The translations under genes and the position numbers were made by a program. DNA of 32,944 nucleotides from Vulcanimicrobiota bacterium. Its GTDB lineage: Bacteria; Vulcanimicrobiota; Vulcanimicrobiia; Vulcanimicrobiales; Vulcanimicrobiaceae. Each line of letters opens with the position of its first letter. Positions within the stretch are counted from its first letter, which is position 1. A model generated the notes under the pieces. That model had not been told where the DNA came from. It saw only the letters and a program-made list of their open reading frames with translations, and made no database searches. Positions 23,482-32,367 of the stretch are shown here, piece after piece. The DNA lies in contig PLED01000089.1 of NCBI GenBank assembly GCA_003136355.1, positions 1,010-33,953 of the forward strand, in the 5' to 3' direction.

Positions 23482-25074
23482 TTAGGTCATCCGTTCGTTG
23501 ATGTAGGAAAGGAGTTCGTCCGGATCGTCGGGCGGCGGCGCCGGAGACGCGTTCTTGGGCGAGGCTTCAACCCTAAAACGCACGCGCAGCGGCGCGCCCA
23601 GCACCTCCGCGATCGCATCTTCGATCATCTTCGCGTTATCCTTGAGCGTTTCGGCAAATATGGCGTTGGGCAGCTTGATCACCAGCGCGTTGCCTTCGAT
23701 CGCTTCGGGTTGAGCGCGCGAGAGCTGCGTTCGCAGCGATTGACGTTCGCCTTCGACCCGCGTGCGAATCGACTGCCACGCCGAGCGGACTTTCTGAATC
23801 GTGAGCGGACCGTTCGAGCTCGTTTTCTCTGCAGTTGGCGGCAGTTCTGCCGGCAGCGGCGGCCCGTCGGGCGGCGTTGTGATTTCCGCGGCGGGTTTTG
23901 GTGCGGCCGGTTTCGGTGCGGCTCTTGGTGTGGCCGGTTGCGGCGCGCCGGATTCGAGAACGCTGACGCGCGAGGAGATCGCGTCCAATGTCGGATCTTC
24001 CGCCGCTAATGTGAATCGAAGGAGTGCGGTTTCCAACTCGAGACGGGGATTGCCGCTGGAGCGAACTGTGGAAAGCGCTTCGGCCAACAGACGCAGCGCG
24101 CGCACGATCTGCGCTTGGGTGAGCTCCTTGCTTCTGCCCACGGCTGCTTCCGCGTCGGCGGGCGCGAGATCGCGCGCGAGGAGTGCCGGATCGATGCGCG
24201 CGACCAAGAGGTTGCGAAACTCGGCGATCATCCCGCGGATCAGCACTTGCATATCGGTCCCGGCGTCGCTCGCCTCGTCGATCGTCTTCAGCGCACCGGC
24301 GGCATCGCGCGCGATCGCGCGATCGAGCAGCATGCGCGCGTACGTGCGGCCGCTGGCGCCGAACGCCAGCTCGACGGTAGCCGCATCGATCTTGCCATCG
24401 GCAAACGCCGCGGCCTGTTCGAGCATCGTCAGCGCATCGCGCAATCCGCCATCGGCGCGGTAAGCGATGGCGGAAAGCGCCGAATCGTCGATCGGGATTT
24501 TCTCGGCCGCGGCGATCTCGCGCATGCGCTCGATCATGACCGGTATGGCGATGCGTCTGAACGCATAGCGCTGACAGCGAGAAAGAATCGTCAGCGGAAG
24601 TTTTTCGGGCTCGGTCGTCGCGAGAATGAAGACCGCGTGTGGCGGCGGCTCTTCCAGCGTTTTCAGAAACGCGTTGGCGCCTTCTTTGGTGAGCATGTGC
24701 GCCTCGTCGATGATGTACACTTTCATGCGCATCGCCGCCGGCGCAAACTTCACGGCGTCACGGAGCGCGCGGATTTCGTCGATGCCGCGATTGCTGGCCG
24801 CGTCGATCTCGAGTACGTCGAGCGCGGTGCCGGAAAGAATCGCGCGACAGTTTTCGCACGTGTTGTCCGGCGTGGGCGTTGGGCCGTTGACGCAGTCGAT
24901 GCAGCGCGCCAAGATTTTTGCGGCCGAGGTTTTCCCCGAACCGCGCGGTCCCGAGAAAAGGTACGCGTGGGCCAGCTTGCCGCCGGAGATCGCGCTGGTC
25001 AGCGTGCGGACGACGGCTTCTTGGCCGACCAATTCGGCGAAACTCTTGGGCCGCCAGTCGCGATACAGGGACAC
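23482..25074 (-). CDS. dnaX: DNA polymerase III subunit tau/gamma (clamp loader ATPase)
   Basis: 530 residues. AAA+ motifs are Walker A GPRGSGKTSAAK, a four-cysteine zinc module (C..C in CIDC, CENC), Walker B IIDEAHML, sensor 1 TTEPEKLP and the SRCQRY arginine-finger region. After about residue 365 comes an Ala/Pro-rich linker and a short C-terminal domain resembling the tau tail. The start is GTG at 25074, followed by the usual SLYRDWRPKSF; the ribosome site is weak. No run of six adenines is visible on the coding strand, so a programmed gamma frameshift of the E. coli type is not supported. Confidence 0.96.
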   Translation of the reverse strand: MSLYRDWRPKSFAELVGQEAVVRTLTSAISGGKLAHAYLFSGPRGSGKTSAAKILARCIDCVNGPTPTPDNTCENCRAILSGTALDVLEIDAASNRGIDEIRALRDAVKFAPAAMRMKVYIIDEAHMLTKEGANAFLKTLEEPPPHAVFILATTEPEKLPLTILSRCQRYAFRRIAIPVMIERMREIAAAEKIPIDDSALSAIAYRADGGLRDALTMLEQAAAFADGKIDAATVELAFGASGRTYARMLLDRAIARDAAGALKTIDEASDAGTDMQVLIRGMIAEFRNLLVARIDPALLARDLAPADAEAAVGRSKELTQAQIVRALRLLAEALSTVRSSGNPRLELETALLRFTLAAEDPTLDAISSRVSVLESGAPQPATPRAAPKPAAPKPAAEITTPPDGPPLPAELPPTAEKTSSNGPLTIQKVRSAWQSIRTRVEGERQSLRTQLSRAQPEAIEGNALVIKLPNAIFAETLKDNAKMIEDAIAEVLGAPLRVRFRVEASPKNASPAPPPDDPDELLSYINERMT

Positions 25075-25117
25075 CCCGGATAGTACTTTTCAGCGTTTCG
25101 GCGCGCCTGCCGCGGGG

Positions 25118-25123
25118 TATACT
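25118..25123 (+). promoter_or_regulatory. Possible -10 element (TATACT) before recQ
   Basis: TATACT lies about 75 bases upstream of the recQ start in the dnaX/recQ divergent gap. A -35 hexamer at the right distance is poor, so this is a weak call. The rest of this 124-base gap holds nothing else I can name; I looked for SRP RNA, which often sits near dnaX, and did not find it. Confidence 0.25.
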
Positions 25124-25198
25124 TGTCACGCTTAGCGCTTCTTTTCTTTAACAAAGAGGCGGAATCGCACGTCCCGGCGGCCGTGCAGCGGAGAGAGA

Positions 25199-26842
25199 AT
25201 GATCGACCTGCGGGCCGCGCTTCGTGAGAAGTTCGGCTTCGAAGAATTTCAATCGGGCCAGGAAGAGGTCGTCACTCGGATCATGTCCGGCGAAGACACG
25301 CTGGCAATCCTCGCCACGGGCGCCGGCAAGAGCCTCACCTATCAGCTGCCTGCTTTGCTGCTCGAAGGCACCACCGTTGTGGTCAGCCCGCTCATCGCGC
25401 TCATGAAAGATCAGCTCGACATGCTGCGCGAGCTGGGCGTCAACCAAGTGGTTGCGCTCAACTCAACCCTCTCCGAAGATCAGGAAGCCGCCGCGATCGA
25501 CCGCGTGCGCAGCAAGAGCTTGAAGATCGTCTTCGTCACGCCCGAAAAGCTCGAGGACGAGGCCTTTCTGCGGCTGCTCGATGAAATCACCGTGCCGCTT
25601 TTCGTCGTGGACGAAGCGCACTGCATCAGCCAGTGGGGCCACGATTTCCGGCCGGCATACCTCGCGCTGGGCGCGGTCATCGCGCGCCTCGGCCATCCTA
25701 CCGTATTGGCGCTCACCGCAACCGCGACGCCCGCGGTGCGTGAAGACATCTTGCACCAGCTCGGAATTCCGAGCGTCAAGCCGATCGTACGCGGATTCGA
25801 TCGTCCGAATTTGGTTTACGACGTACGGCGCGCCGAAAAAGAAGCCGACAAGTTGAAGATCCTGCGGCGCCTTTTTCTGAACGACGAGCTCGAAGGCACC
25901 GGCATTATCTACACCGCGACGATCAAGAACGCCATGGAAGTGCAGCAGTACCTGCAGGACGAGCTCGACATTCCGGCCGCGGTCTACCATTCGAAGCTGC
26001 AGAAGCACGACCGCACCTCGGTGCACGAGCTGTTCATGAACGAGCACATCCGCGCCGTCGTCGCGACCAATGCCTTCGGTTTGGGAATCGATAAGCCCAA
26101 CATCCGTTTCGTCGTCCATTACGATCTGCCGGGATCGGTGGAAGCCTATACGCAAGAAGCCGGCCGTTCGGGACGCGACGGACTGCCTTCGCGCTGCATC
26201 CTGATCTACCGCATGAGCGATACGCGCGTGCAGAACTACTTCCTGACCGGCAAGTATCCCGATATCGAAGAAGTGCAAAAGGTTTTCGGAACGCTGCAAA
26301 TCTTCGCCGGTCAGTCGGGCGGAGTCTCGATGACCGACCTGCGCAAAATTCTGCAGCTGCCGCTCACGAAGCTCAAAGTGATTCTGGCGATCCTCAAAAA
26401 AGGCGGCTTCATCGAAACGCCGAGCCGTTCGAAGTATGCGCTGACCGAAGCGGCGCGCAATAACGAAGCGATGCTTTTGAACCTCGCCAACTACGAAACC
26501 AAAAAATCGTACGACCAAAGCAAACTGGCGATGATGCTGCAGTACGCCGAGACGACGTCGTGCCGGCGCCGGTTCATTCTGAATTACTTCGGCGAAGGCT
26601 TCGACCGCACCAATTGCGATGCGTGCGACAATTGCCGCCGCCCCCGCATCGCAGCGCACAACGGCAGGCCCGCGCCCGGCGAGTCGGGCTTCCGCATCGC
26701 CGATCTCGTTTATCACCCCAAGTTCGGACAGGGCACGGTCGAGCGCGCCGAAAAAGACTTGGTAACCGTGCTCTTCCCAAGTGTGGGCTATAAAACGCTG
26801 CTTGCCTCAGCGGTAAGCCGCGAAGTAGCCAAAATCGCGTAA
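25199..26842 (+). CDS. recQ: RecQ-family DNA helicase
   Basis: 547 residues. SF2 motifs are intact: TGAGKS (40-45), DEAH (138-141) followed by [30 protein letters not shown] and [10 protein letters not shown] RecQ zinc-binding cysteine set follows (C in SCRRRF, then CDACDNC). There is no HRDC domain. Instead the C-terminus has a small Tudor-like/DUF3553 domain ([22 protein letters not shown]) of the type found at the end of PcrA/UvrD helicases. It unwinds recombination and repair intermediates. The next gene starts seven bases after its stop. Confidence 0.95.
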   Translation: MIDLRAALREKFGFEEFQSGQEEVVTRIMSGEDTLAILATGAGKSLTYQLPALLLEGTTVVVSPLIALMKDQLDMLRELGVNQVVALNSTLSEDQEAAAIDRVRSKSLKIVFVTPEKLEDEAFLRLLDEITVPLFVVDEAHCISQWGHDFRPAYLALGAVIARLGHPTVLALTATATPAVREDILHQLGIPSVKPIVRGFDRPNLVYDVRRAEKEADKLKILRRLFLNDELEGTGIIYTATIKNAMEVQQYLQDELDIPAAVYHSKLQKHDRTSVHELFMNEHIRAVVATNAFGLGIDKPNIRFVVHYDLPGSVEAYTQEAGRSGRDGLPSRCILIYRMSDTRVQNYFLTGKYPDIEEVQKVFGTLQIFAGQSGGVSMTDLRKILQLPLTKLKVILAILKKGGFIETPSRSKYALTEAARNNEAMLLNLANYETKKSYDQSKLAMMLQYAETTSCRRRFILNYFGEGFDRTNCDACDNCRRPRIAAHNGRPAPGESGFRIADLVYHPKFGQGTVERAEKDLVTVLFPSVGYKTLLASAVSREVAKIA

Positions 26843-26849
26843 GCGAAAG

Positions 26850-28457
26850 ATGGAGCGAACCCAGCTCGCCGCGATAGTCGCGGCCGCTTCTCTTTTTATA
26901 TGCGCCGCCGGCTCGACCGCGCTGCTCGCGCGCGCGCAAGTTCCCGCGCCCTCGCCGAGCGCTTCGGCCACTCCCGGAACGCCGAGTCCCGCACCTACCC
27001 AGCCACCCATCGTGGTGTCGCCGGCATCCGCGCAAGTTCCGGTCGGCGGCCAAACGACCGTCCACATCATGTCCGCGCTCGGGCAGTTGACGTTTGTGAT
27101 TTCGAATCCGGCAGTTGCCGCCGGATCGATCGATCAAGGCACGCAGACGCTCACGCTCAATGGGAAATCTCCGGGCTCCGCCATCGTCACGATCACGGAT
27201 CAGCGTGCTATCAGCGCGCAGCTCCAAGTTCGCGTGGCTTACAATGCGGGCAGCATCGCCGACTCCGCAACGATCCGCATCACGGGCGATCCAGCCAGCC
27301 CGGAGTTCGTCAAACAGGAGGCGACCGCGACCGCAGCTGCGCTACTGCAGGCGCGTCCAGGCGCGCAGGCGATCGTCACGACCGACCTCGTGAATTACAA
27401 TCAGCCGCTCCAGCAAGACGACACCGCCGTCGTCGACGTTCCGGTGCTGCTGCAGGGCGAGCAATACTTCACGGTCTCCGGCACGACCCACGTTCGCGTG
27501 GAAAACGTCGCGGCGCCCGCGATTCTGCCCGACTCGCTGATGGTCAGCGACTATCCCGAACGGCTCACCGCCAACGGCATTCTCTTCGCGGCCGATCTCC
27601 AACGCGCGCAGCCGTCGCGCTTTCTGTATTTTCATTTCAACCCGCCCGGCGAACCCGCGCGGCGCATTGTCCTTCGCGCTGAGAACCGCTCGGCGCAGCC
27701 GGCTCAGCTGCAGTTCATTTCCGGCCAAGCCGGCCCCGCTCCCAACGAAATGGAGGTCGGTCACGCCGCCACCAATCGCTTCCTCGAACGCCAAGTCCAA
27801 AACGAGGGACGCATTATCACCATCGCGGGAAGCGGAACGCTGCAGCTGACGCAGCAAGACCTTCCGCCCAACGCAGTCGTCTGCGGGTTGCTGCAGCTAC
27901 GCGTTCTCAACGGCAGTTCGGTGCACTTAACGCTTTTCGTGCAGAACGCAACCAGCCCGGTCGACGAACCGCTGAACGGCACCGACTTGCTGCAGGGTGG
28001 CCAGCGCCACGCGCGCGGACTCTACAGCATTCCCGAATTCCACTATTCGCGAACATGGAGCGTCGACGCCGATTACCTCGAGCTGCCGATCGGCGACATT
28101 CCGCTTCCGAATGTGATGCAGGGCGAAGCGCTCTCCGGCGACTACGGCGTCAAACAAAGCTTCGTCGTCAAAGTCACTAACCCGACGAACAGACCGCAAG
28201 CGATCGCGATCTACGAAAATCCGCGTGGCGGCCGCGCTACCGGTACGTACGTCATCGACGGCGTGCTGATCCAGTCGCACGGCGTTCCCGCATTTTCGCG
28301 CTACAAGATCCGGCAGTACGTCGTGCCCGCGCGCGGATTCTTGCGCGTCACGATCGTCACGATTCCGGAAAGCGGCTCAAGCTATCCGCTGCGCTTGATC
28401 TTCGCGCCCGACGACGGAAGCGTCGCGCCGGGGGCACCGGGTTCGCCGGTTTACTAA
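26850..28457 (+). CDS. Secreted beta-rich protein with Ig-like N-terminal domain, function unknown
   Basis: 535 residues. A signal peptide occupies about 1-29, followed by a Pro/Ser/Ala linker and then a bacterial Ig-like domain (QVPVGGQTTVHIMSALG ... LTLNGKSPGSAIVTITD), as in secretin or pilus-associated proteins. The larger remainder is beta-rich and has no motif I can name. The seven-base gap after recQ suggests co-transcription, though the functional link is not obvious. It is followed by the weak hairpin at 28489. Confidence 0.75.
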   Translation: MERTQLAAIVAAASLFICAAGSTALLARAQVPAPSPSASATPGTPSPAPTQPPIVVSPASAQVPVGGQTTVHIMSALGQLTFVISNPAVAAGSIDQGTQTLTLNGKSPGSAIVTITDQRAISAQLQVRVAYNAGSIADSATIRITGDPASPEFVKQEATATAAALLQARPGAQAIVTTDLVNYNQPLQQDDTAVVDVPVLLQGEQYFTVSGTTHVRVENVAAPAILPDSLMVSDYPERLTANGILFAADLQRAQPSRFLYFHFNPPGEPARRIVLRAENRSAQPAQLQFISGQAGPAPNEMEVGHAATNRFLERQVQNEGRIITIAGSGTLQLTQQDLPPNAVVCGLLQLRVLNGSSVHLTLFVQNATSPVDEPLNGTDLLQGGQRHARGLYSIPEFHYSRTWSVDADYLELPIGDIPLPNVMQGEALSGDYGVKQSFVVKVTNPTNRPQAIAIYENPRGGRATGTYVIDGVLIQSHGVPAFSRYKIRQYVVPARGFLRVTIVTIPESGSSYPLRLIFAPDDGSVAPGAPGSPVY

Positions 28458-28488
28458 TCGGGGTCCGTCTGCTCGACCGCAGCGAAAG

Positions 28489-28502
28489 GGCGCTAGCGCG
28501 CC
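28489..28502. terminator. Weak hairpin after the secreted-protein gene
   Basis: GGCGC-TAGC-GCGCC, a 5-bp stem 31 bases past the stop codon, containing the palindrome GCGCTAGCGC. No T-run follows, so it is at best part of a Rho-dependent or convergent-end arrangement with the small membrane protein gene. Confidence 0.25.
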
Positions 28503-28507
28503 TCTGT

Positions 28508-28675
28508 TCATGGACGCCTCAGGAATCTCAAGTAAAAAACTGCGAACACCAAAACAATGCCAATATTCACTATCAGCCGTTCCCGGAACCGGTTCTTGAA
28601 GAACAGGACATCTACAGCGACTATGACGGCTGCCATCGCCACCACGTAAAGCACGACCGCTAGCTGTCTGCCCAT
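28508..28675 (-). CDS. 55-residue membrane protein
   Basis: A short gene encoding MGRQLAVVLYVVAMAAVIVA, then VDVLFFKNRFRERLIVNIG and a second hydrophobic helix ending LRFLRRP. Two membrane helices with a basic loop (KNRFRERL) and a basic C-terminus are clear. I recall similar 50-60 residue proteins with the same FF-NRF-ERL-VNIGIVLVFAxFYLRFL pattern in other phyla, with no known function. The start lacks a strong ribosome site. The pattern is too regular to be chance. Confidence 0.8.
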   Translation of the reverse strand: MGRQLAVVLYVVAMAAVIVAVDVLFFKNRFRERLIVNIGIVLVFAVFYLRFLRRP

Positions 28676-28741
28676 TTCAGATCAAATTCTTTGCTAGGAC
28701 GGCACTCCCTGTGCGCAGAGATGCCGCCTTGGAGACAATCC

Positions 28742-28846
28742 CTAGCTCGCTAGAACGTGCTGGTAAACTGCTTGCGTCTGCGCCGCCGCGCCGGGCTCGC
28801 TTACATCTAAACATGTAGGGATGCCGGTTGCGGCCGTAAACTCCAT
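28742..28846 (-). pseudogene. Remnant of a glycosyltransferase 3' end (34-residue reading frame)
   Basis: The last 15 residues of this short frame (AAAQTQAVYQHVLAS) mirror the end of the neighbouring glycosyltransferase (AAAQMQAVYERALSS). At DNA level about 29 bases match with one mismatch (28763 onward against 28872 onward), an offset of 109 bases. The ATG at 28846 lies four bases after the glycosyltransferase stop. The upstream part of the frame shows no similarity. It is most likely a leftover of a lost paralog, or a partial duplication. Confidence 0.5.
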
Positions 28847-28850
28847 TTCT

Positions 28851-29879
28851 TCAGCTCGACAGCGCTCGTTCGTAAACTGCTTGCATCTGCGCCGCCGCGC
28901 GCGCCCACGAGAAGCGCTCGATCGAACGCGCACGGACGGCGTCGCTGTGCGCTTGCGCCGAGCGGGGATCAGCAACGATCGCTGCAATCGCGCTCGCCCA
29001 CGCCTGCGGATCGTCGACGGCAATGACGGGCGCGTCGCCGCCAACGACTTCGGGCAGCGATGACTGATCCGATACGACGACCGGTACGCCGGCGCAAAGC
29101 GCCTGCGCGGCGGCGTAGCCGAAGCCTTCGTAGCGCGACGGAACGGCGACGAGCGCGCATTTCGCGTAGAGATCGATCAGCGCCGCGCGCCCAATGTATC
29201 CGCGGAACTCGAGGCGGTCGCGCACGCCCAGCGATTCGGCGAGGCGCAAACATTCGTCGCGGTACGTCGTGAACGGTCCCGCCGAAACGACGCGCATGCG
29301 CGAGCCGATCAGCGGAAGGGCGCGGATCAGCACTTCCAAGTTCTTGCGCCGCTCGACGGTGCCGGGAACCAGAATGACGTCGCTCGGAAACTGCCGCTCA
29401 ACGTTGCAATAGTCGGATGCGACGCCGTTGTAGACGACATGGATATGTTCCGGCGCGACGTCCATGACATCGAGCAGCTCGCGCCGCGAAAACTGCGAGT
29501 CGACGGCGATCGCCTTGGCGGCGGCGTAGCGTTTTAGCGCGAAGCGGCCGAAATAATAGCGCGCATAAGCGGGAGCGTGCCGCTGCACTTTCAGCCACGC
29601 GACGTCATGCACCGTCACGACCGTCGGAAGCGGCGTCGACAGGGGCATCGTGCCCGAGGCGCAGTGCAGCACTTGCGCGCCGGATGCGCGAGCGCGCCCC
29701 GGCAGCAGCACCTGATCCCACAGCAAGCGCCGGTCGAAACGCCACGGATCGAGCTTGGGCTCGCGCAGCTCGACGATGCCGGTTCCGGCTGCGCGCAGTG
29801 CGTCCGCCAAACCAATCACGTACTCGCCGATGCCGGTCGCGGTTCCGAGCGTCAGCTGCGCGTCGAGCGCAACGATCAT
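28851..29879 (-). CDS. Glycosyltransferase family 1/4 (GT-B)
   Basis: 342 residues. N-terminal Rossmann half with GIGEYVIGLADALRAAG and VHDVAWL; C-terminal half with PGTVERRKNLEVLIRALP, FRGYIGRAALIDLY and the nucleotide-sugar motif PSRYEGFGYAAAQALCAGVPVVVSD. The EX7E motif has Gln in place of the second Glu. It should transfer a sugar from an NDP-donor to an envelope glycan or lipid acceptor. The ATG overlaps the stop of the TPR gene (ATGA). Product 3' end is echoed by the remnant just downstream. Confidence 0.92.
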   Translation of the reverse strand: MIVALDAQLTLGTATGIGEYVIGLADALRAAGTGIVELREPKLDPWRFDRRLLWDQVLLPGRARASGAQVLHCASGTMPLSTPLPTVVTVHDVAWLKVQRHAPAYARYYFGRFALKRYAAAKAIAVDSQFSRRELLDVMDVAPEHIHVVYNGVASDYCNVERQFPSDVILVPGTVERRKNLEVLIRALPLIGSRMRVVSAGPFTTYRDECLRLAESLGVRDRLEFRGYIGRAALIDLYAKCALVAVPSRYEGFGYAAAQALCAGVPVVVSDQSSLPEVVGGDAPVIAVDDPQAWASAIAAIVADPRSAQAHSDAVRARSIERFSWARAAAQMQAVYERALSS

Positions 29880-30742
29880 TTCAGAAGCGCTTGCAGCGTG
29901 TGCAGAAAATGCGAATGCGGATCGTACGAGCGGCTCAACCGCTCGTATTGCCGCGCGGATGCGAGATTGCCAAGCCGGAAATCAGCCACGCCCAATCCGG
30001 CATAAGCATCGGCACTGCCTGGATTTCCATCGATCGCGCGTTTGAAAAACATACGTGCACGCGCGGGATCGTCGAGATTGAGTTCCTGGCTGCCTGCCGC
30101 GATCAGATACCGTTCGGCTAGCGGCGCCAGCTTGACGGCGGCGTCGTAATCGCGCATGCCTTCTTCAAACCAGCCGCGCCGGTGCGCCGGGTCCATATAT
30201 CCGCGTTGCGTCGCTAGCCGGCCGAGTCCCCAATAGGCGTCAGCGAGCGCGTCGGGATGCGTCGCGGTTCGTTCCAGCCGGTCTTTCAGACGCAGTTCCA
30301 ATTCGTATGCGCCCGGAAGGTCGTGGGCCGCCAAACGATTGACCTCGCCGCGAATCGCGAAGACGTCGTTCGCGTCCACGAAATAGCGGTAGGCTTCGGC
30401 CTGGTTGCCGCGCGTTCGTGCGATCCTGCCCAAGAGTTCCGCTCGTGCCGGTGACCCGGGCAGACGCAGCGCGTAGCTTTGGGCGAGCTGCAAGTCGTTA
30501 CGATCGAGGGCCGCAGTCGCAAGCATTGCCGCAACGTATGGCGCGGGCGCGATATTTTCGATCGCCGCGTACGCTGAAGCGCCCCATGCGGCCGGAATGT
30601 GCGCGGGCAGCGACACCGGCGCGGCTGCGCGCGAAAAAATCGCATCGGAAGCTGCCTGCACAAAACCTAAGCCAAAAGCCAGGGCCGCGAGGACGGTGAC
30701 GAGGATGGCGTAAACTGCCGAGCGGCGTACCGCCTCGGTCAG
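29876..30742 (-). CDS. Membrane-anchored TPR protein, probable CTG start
   Basis: TPR-like helices cover most of the chain (for example YAGLGVADFRLGNLASARQYERL). The first standard start is GTG at 30661, but the frame is open upstream and encodes TEAVRRSAVYAILVTVLAAL, a textbook membrane anchor with positive residues before it. No ATG, GTG or TTG occurs in that stretch. A CTG at 30740-30742 overlaps the stop of the beta-barrel gene as CTGA, with GGTGA four bases upstream. I therefore extend the gene to 30742 (288 residues). If GTG is used, the product is 261 residues and soluble. Confidence 0.75.
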   Translation of the reverse strand: MTEAVRRSAVYAILVTVLAALAFGLGFVQAASDAIFSRAAAPVSLPAHIPAAWGASAYAAIENIAPAPYVAAMLATAALDRNDLQLAQSYALRLPGSPARAELLGRIARTRGNQAEAYRYFVDANDVFAIRGEVNRLAAHDLPGAYELELRLKDRLERTATHPDALADAYWGLGRLATQRGYMDPAHRRGWFEEGMRDYDAAVKLAPLAERYLIAAGSQELNLDDPARARMFFKRAIDGNPGSADAYAGLGVADFRLGNLASARQYERLSRSYDPHSHFLHTLQALLK

Positions 30743-31884
30743 AATTTCACCGTGAAGTTCAGATCGGCGCGCGTCTGCTGGAGATTATAATCGGGCGCGT
30801 ATGAATCTTGATAATGATACTGGCGCGCCGAGAGCGTGATCGCGCTCGAGCCGGACGGAAGCTGATACGTCACGTTTCCGAGATAGGTATCTTTGCGCGC
30901 ATCGAGTCCCGGGAAAAGCAGCGCGCCGTACTGCCCTTGATAATGCTGCTGCTCGTACTGCAGTCCGACGGTTACGCGCGGCGTTACCGGAACTGCCAGT
31001 TTCGCGCCCACGCTCTGCTTAGTCAGATTCGTCAAACCCGGATAGTACAGCATCGGAGCTTGCGGATCGAAACTGCCGGTACTCGGCGCGCCAAAGACCG
31101 GGTCAGGATTGGCGGGCACGTACGGAAAAGCTGCGTCTTGTTGAAAGCCGATACGTTCGACGCCGCCGGTGAGCTGAATGCCGAGGCGTTCGTTTCCGGT
31201 GCGCAGCGTGAAGTTGGTAGCGGCCGTCAGACTTTGCGCGCGCGCGTCGCTCACGTAGGGACAAGGCGCGGCTTGATCGGTTGTCCCGCAGACTTGCAAA
31301 ATGTGAAATGCGTCGGGATGCAGCGACTGCATGCCGGCGCCCGAGAGCTGCCCTGAAAAATGCAGCGCACCGATGCGAACCGGAACGGTGAGCTCGGCCG
31401 TCACGGATTGCAGCGTCGGCACGTACGGCTGATAGGTCCCGAAGCGCACCGAAGGAGTCTGCGCGAAACTGCGCGCGATTGCCGGCAAACTGATCGCATC
31501 TTGCTGATCGGTCAGCGGGGCCACGAGCGGGGCGTCATCGGCGTATAACGGCGCGGATGTCGCGAAAGCTGCGGCCGAAATGCTTTGCGCGGGCTGCGCG
31601 CGTTCGCTCGGGAGCGTGAGATGCACGCGCGCCAGAGGAGCGGTTTGCGTTGCGGCCGGAGCCGGCAACGTCAACGAATCGGTTACGGCGACGTTAAAAA
31701 GTTCAGCACCGAAGGTCGAGGCGATGCGCTTGGCCGGGGCGAGCGAGAAAAAACTCTCAGCGTTACGGTCGAAGATCCGGGAGTGGTCGAGGGTCGCTCC
31801 GGCGGCTTGGGCAGCCGCGGGCAGGCTTAAAGACAGCGCGGCTACCAGCGCTGCTAAGACGGCCGAGCGAGAAAACCCAGTCAT
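30739..31884 (-). CDS. Secreted protein with outer-membrane beta-barrel features
   Basis: 381 residues from the ATG at 31884, which has GGAGAAGG just upstream; a longer start at 31950 would run into the YqgF-like gene spacing. A signal peptide ends near AQAAG. The mature chain is a series of alternating strands, strongest in the last 200 residues, and ends in Phe (LNFTVKF), the C-terminal signature recognised by the Bam machinery. No porin or TonB plug family is recognisable. This is the best evidence for an outer membrane in this organism. First gene of a beta-barrel/TPR/glycosyltransferase unit. Confidence 0.75.
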   Translation of the reverse strand: MTGFSRSAVLAALVAALSLSLPAAAQAAGATLDHSRIFDRNAESFFSLAPAKRIASTFGAELFNVAVTDSLTLPAPAATQTAPLARVHLTLPSERAQPAQSISAAAFATSAPLYADDAPLVAPLTDQQDAISLPAIARSFAQTPSVRFGTYQPYVPTLQSVTAELTVPVRIGALHFSGQLSGAGMQSLHPDAFHILQVCGTTDQAAPCPYVSDARAQSLTAATNFTLRTGNERLGIQLTGGVERIGFQQDAAFPYVPANPDPVFGAPSTGSFDPQAPMLYYPGLTNLTKQSVGAKLAVPVTPRVTVGLQYEQQHYQGQYGALLFPGLDARKDTYLGNVTYQLPSGSSAITLSARQYHYQDSYAPDYNLQQTRADLNFTVKF

Positions 31885-31950
31885 ACCTTCTCCACATACC
31901 CGCAAACGGGCGCACCCTTTACTATCGGCACAAAGCGGGGGACGTTTCAT

Positions 31951-32367
31951 CTACGGCAGCGGCGGCCCAAAACCCCGTTGGGCGTAGCGCCGGGCTATCA
32001 GCAAGGCCGCATAGTCGTCGATGGGCCCGGGAGGGAGCTGGAGGCCCAGGGGGATAAGGCGGCGCCACCCCGCCGGCGGGTGGTCGGCAAAGTAGAGGGC
32101 CCTCGCGCGATAGCTGGTGTCGGTCTCATCGATCAGATGGACCGGTGCCCCCAAAGGTTCCAGGAGCGCCCGCAGCGCCGCCGAGTTCGTTCCGCCGCCC
32201 AACGCGACGGCCCGCAACGGGTGGGCGTCCACCAGCGGGCCGAGCGTTCTCAGCAGTCCATCCATGGTTTCGATGCCCAGCGCCAGCGGCGCAGAGACCG
32301 CGTCTTCTATCAGGGCGAACCCGATCTTGCGCGTTCCCGGATCGATGCCGAGAACAGCCTGGCTCAC
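31951..32367 (-). CDS. RuvC/YqgF (RuvX)-fold nuclease-like protein
   Basis: 138 residues with the RNase H-like opening GIDPGTRKIGFAL, carrying the first catalytic Asp, and a later strand-helix VHLIDETDTSYRARALYF with a second acidic residue. The end PPGPIDDYAALLIARRY supplies another Asp. It resembles a short YqgF relative found beside unrelated genes in Firmicutes and others; a role in 16S rRNA processing or Holliday-junction cleavage is family-level inference only. Its GTG start overlaps the stop of the upstream gene (GTGA). Confidence 0.8.
   Translation of the reverse strand: MSQAVLGIDPGTRKIGFALIEDAVSAPLALGIETMDGLLRTLGPLVDAHPLRAVALGGGTNSAALRALLEPLGAPVHLIDETDTSYRARALYFADHPPAGWRRLIPLGLQLPPGPIDDYAALLIARRYAQRGFGPPLP

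Noticed and set aside
23038-24009. Plus-strand frame across recR, ybaB and the dnaX 3' end
   Set aside because: Covers three firmly identified genes on the other strand and has no recognisable domain.
23482-25074. Programmed frameshift site for a gamma form of DnaX
   Set aside because: No run of six or more adenines seen on the coding strand.
25075-25198. SRP RNA or tRNA gene beside dnaX
   Set aside because: No GGAAG-type SRP core or cloverleaf could be found in this short gap.
25463-26716. Long minus-strand frame antisense to recQ
   Set aside because: Shadow of a well-conserved helicase; composition is typical of antisense translation.
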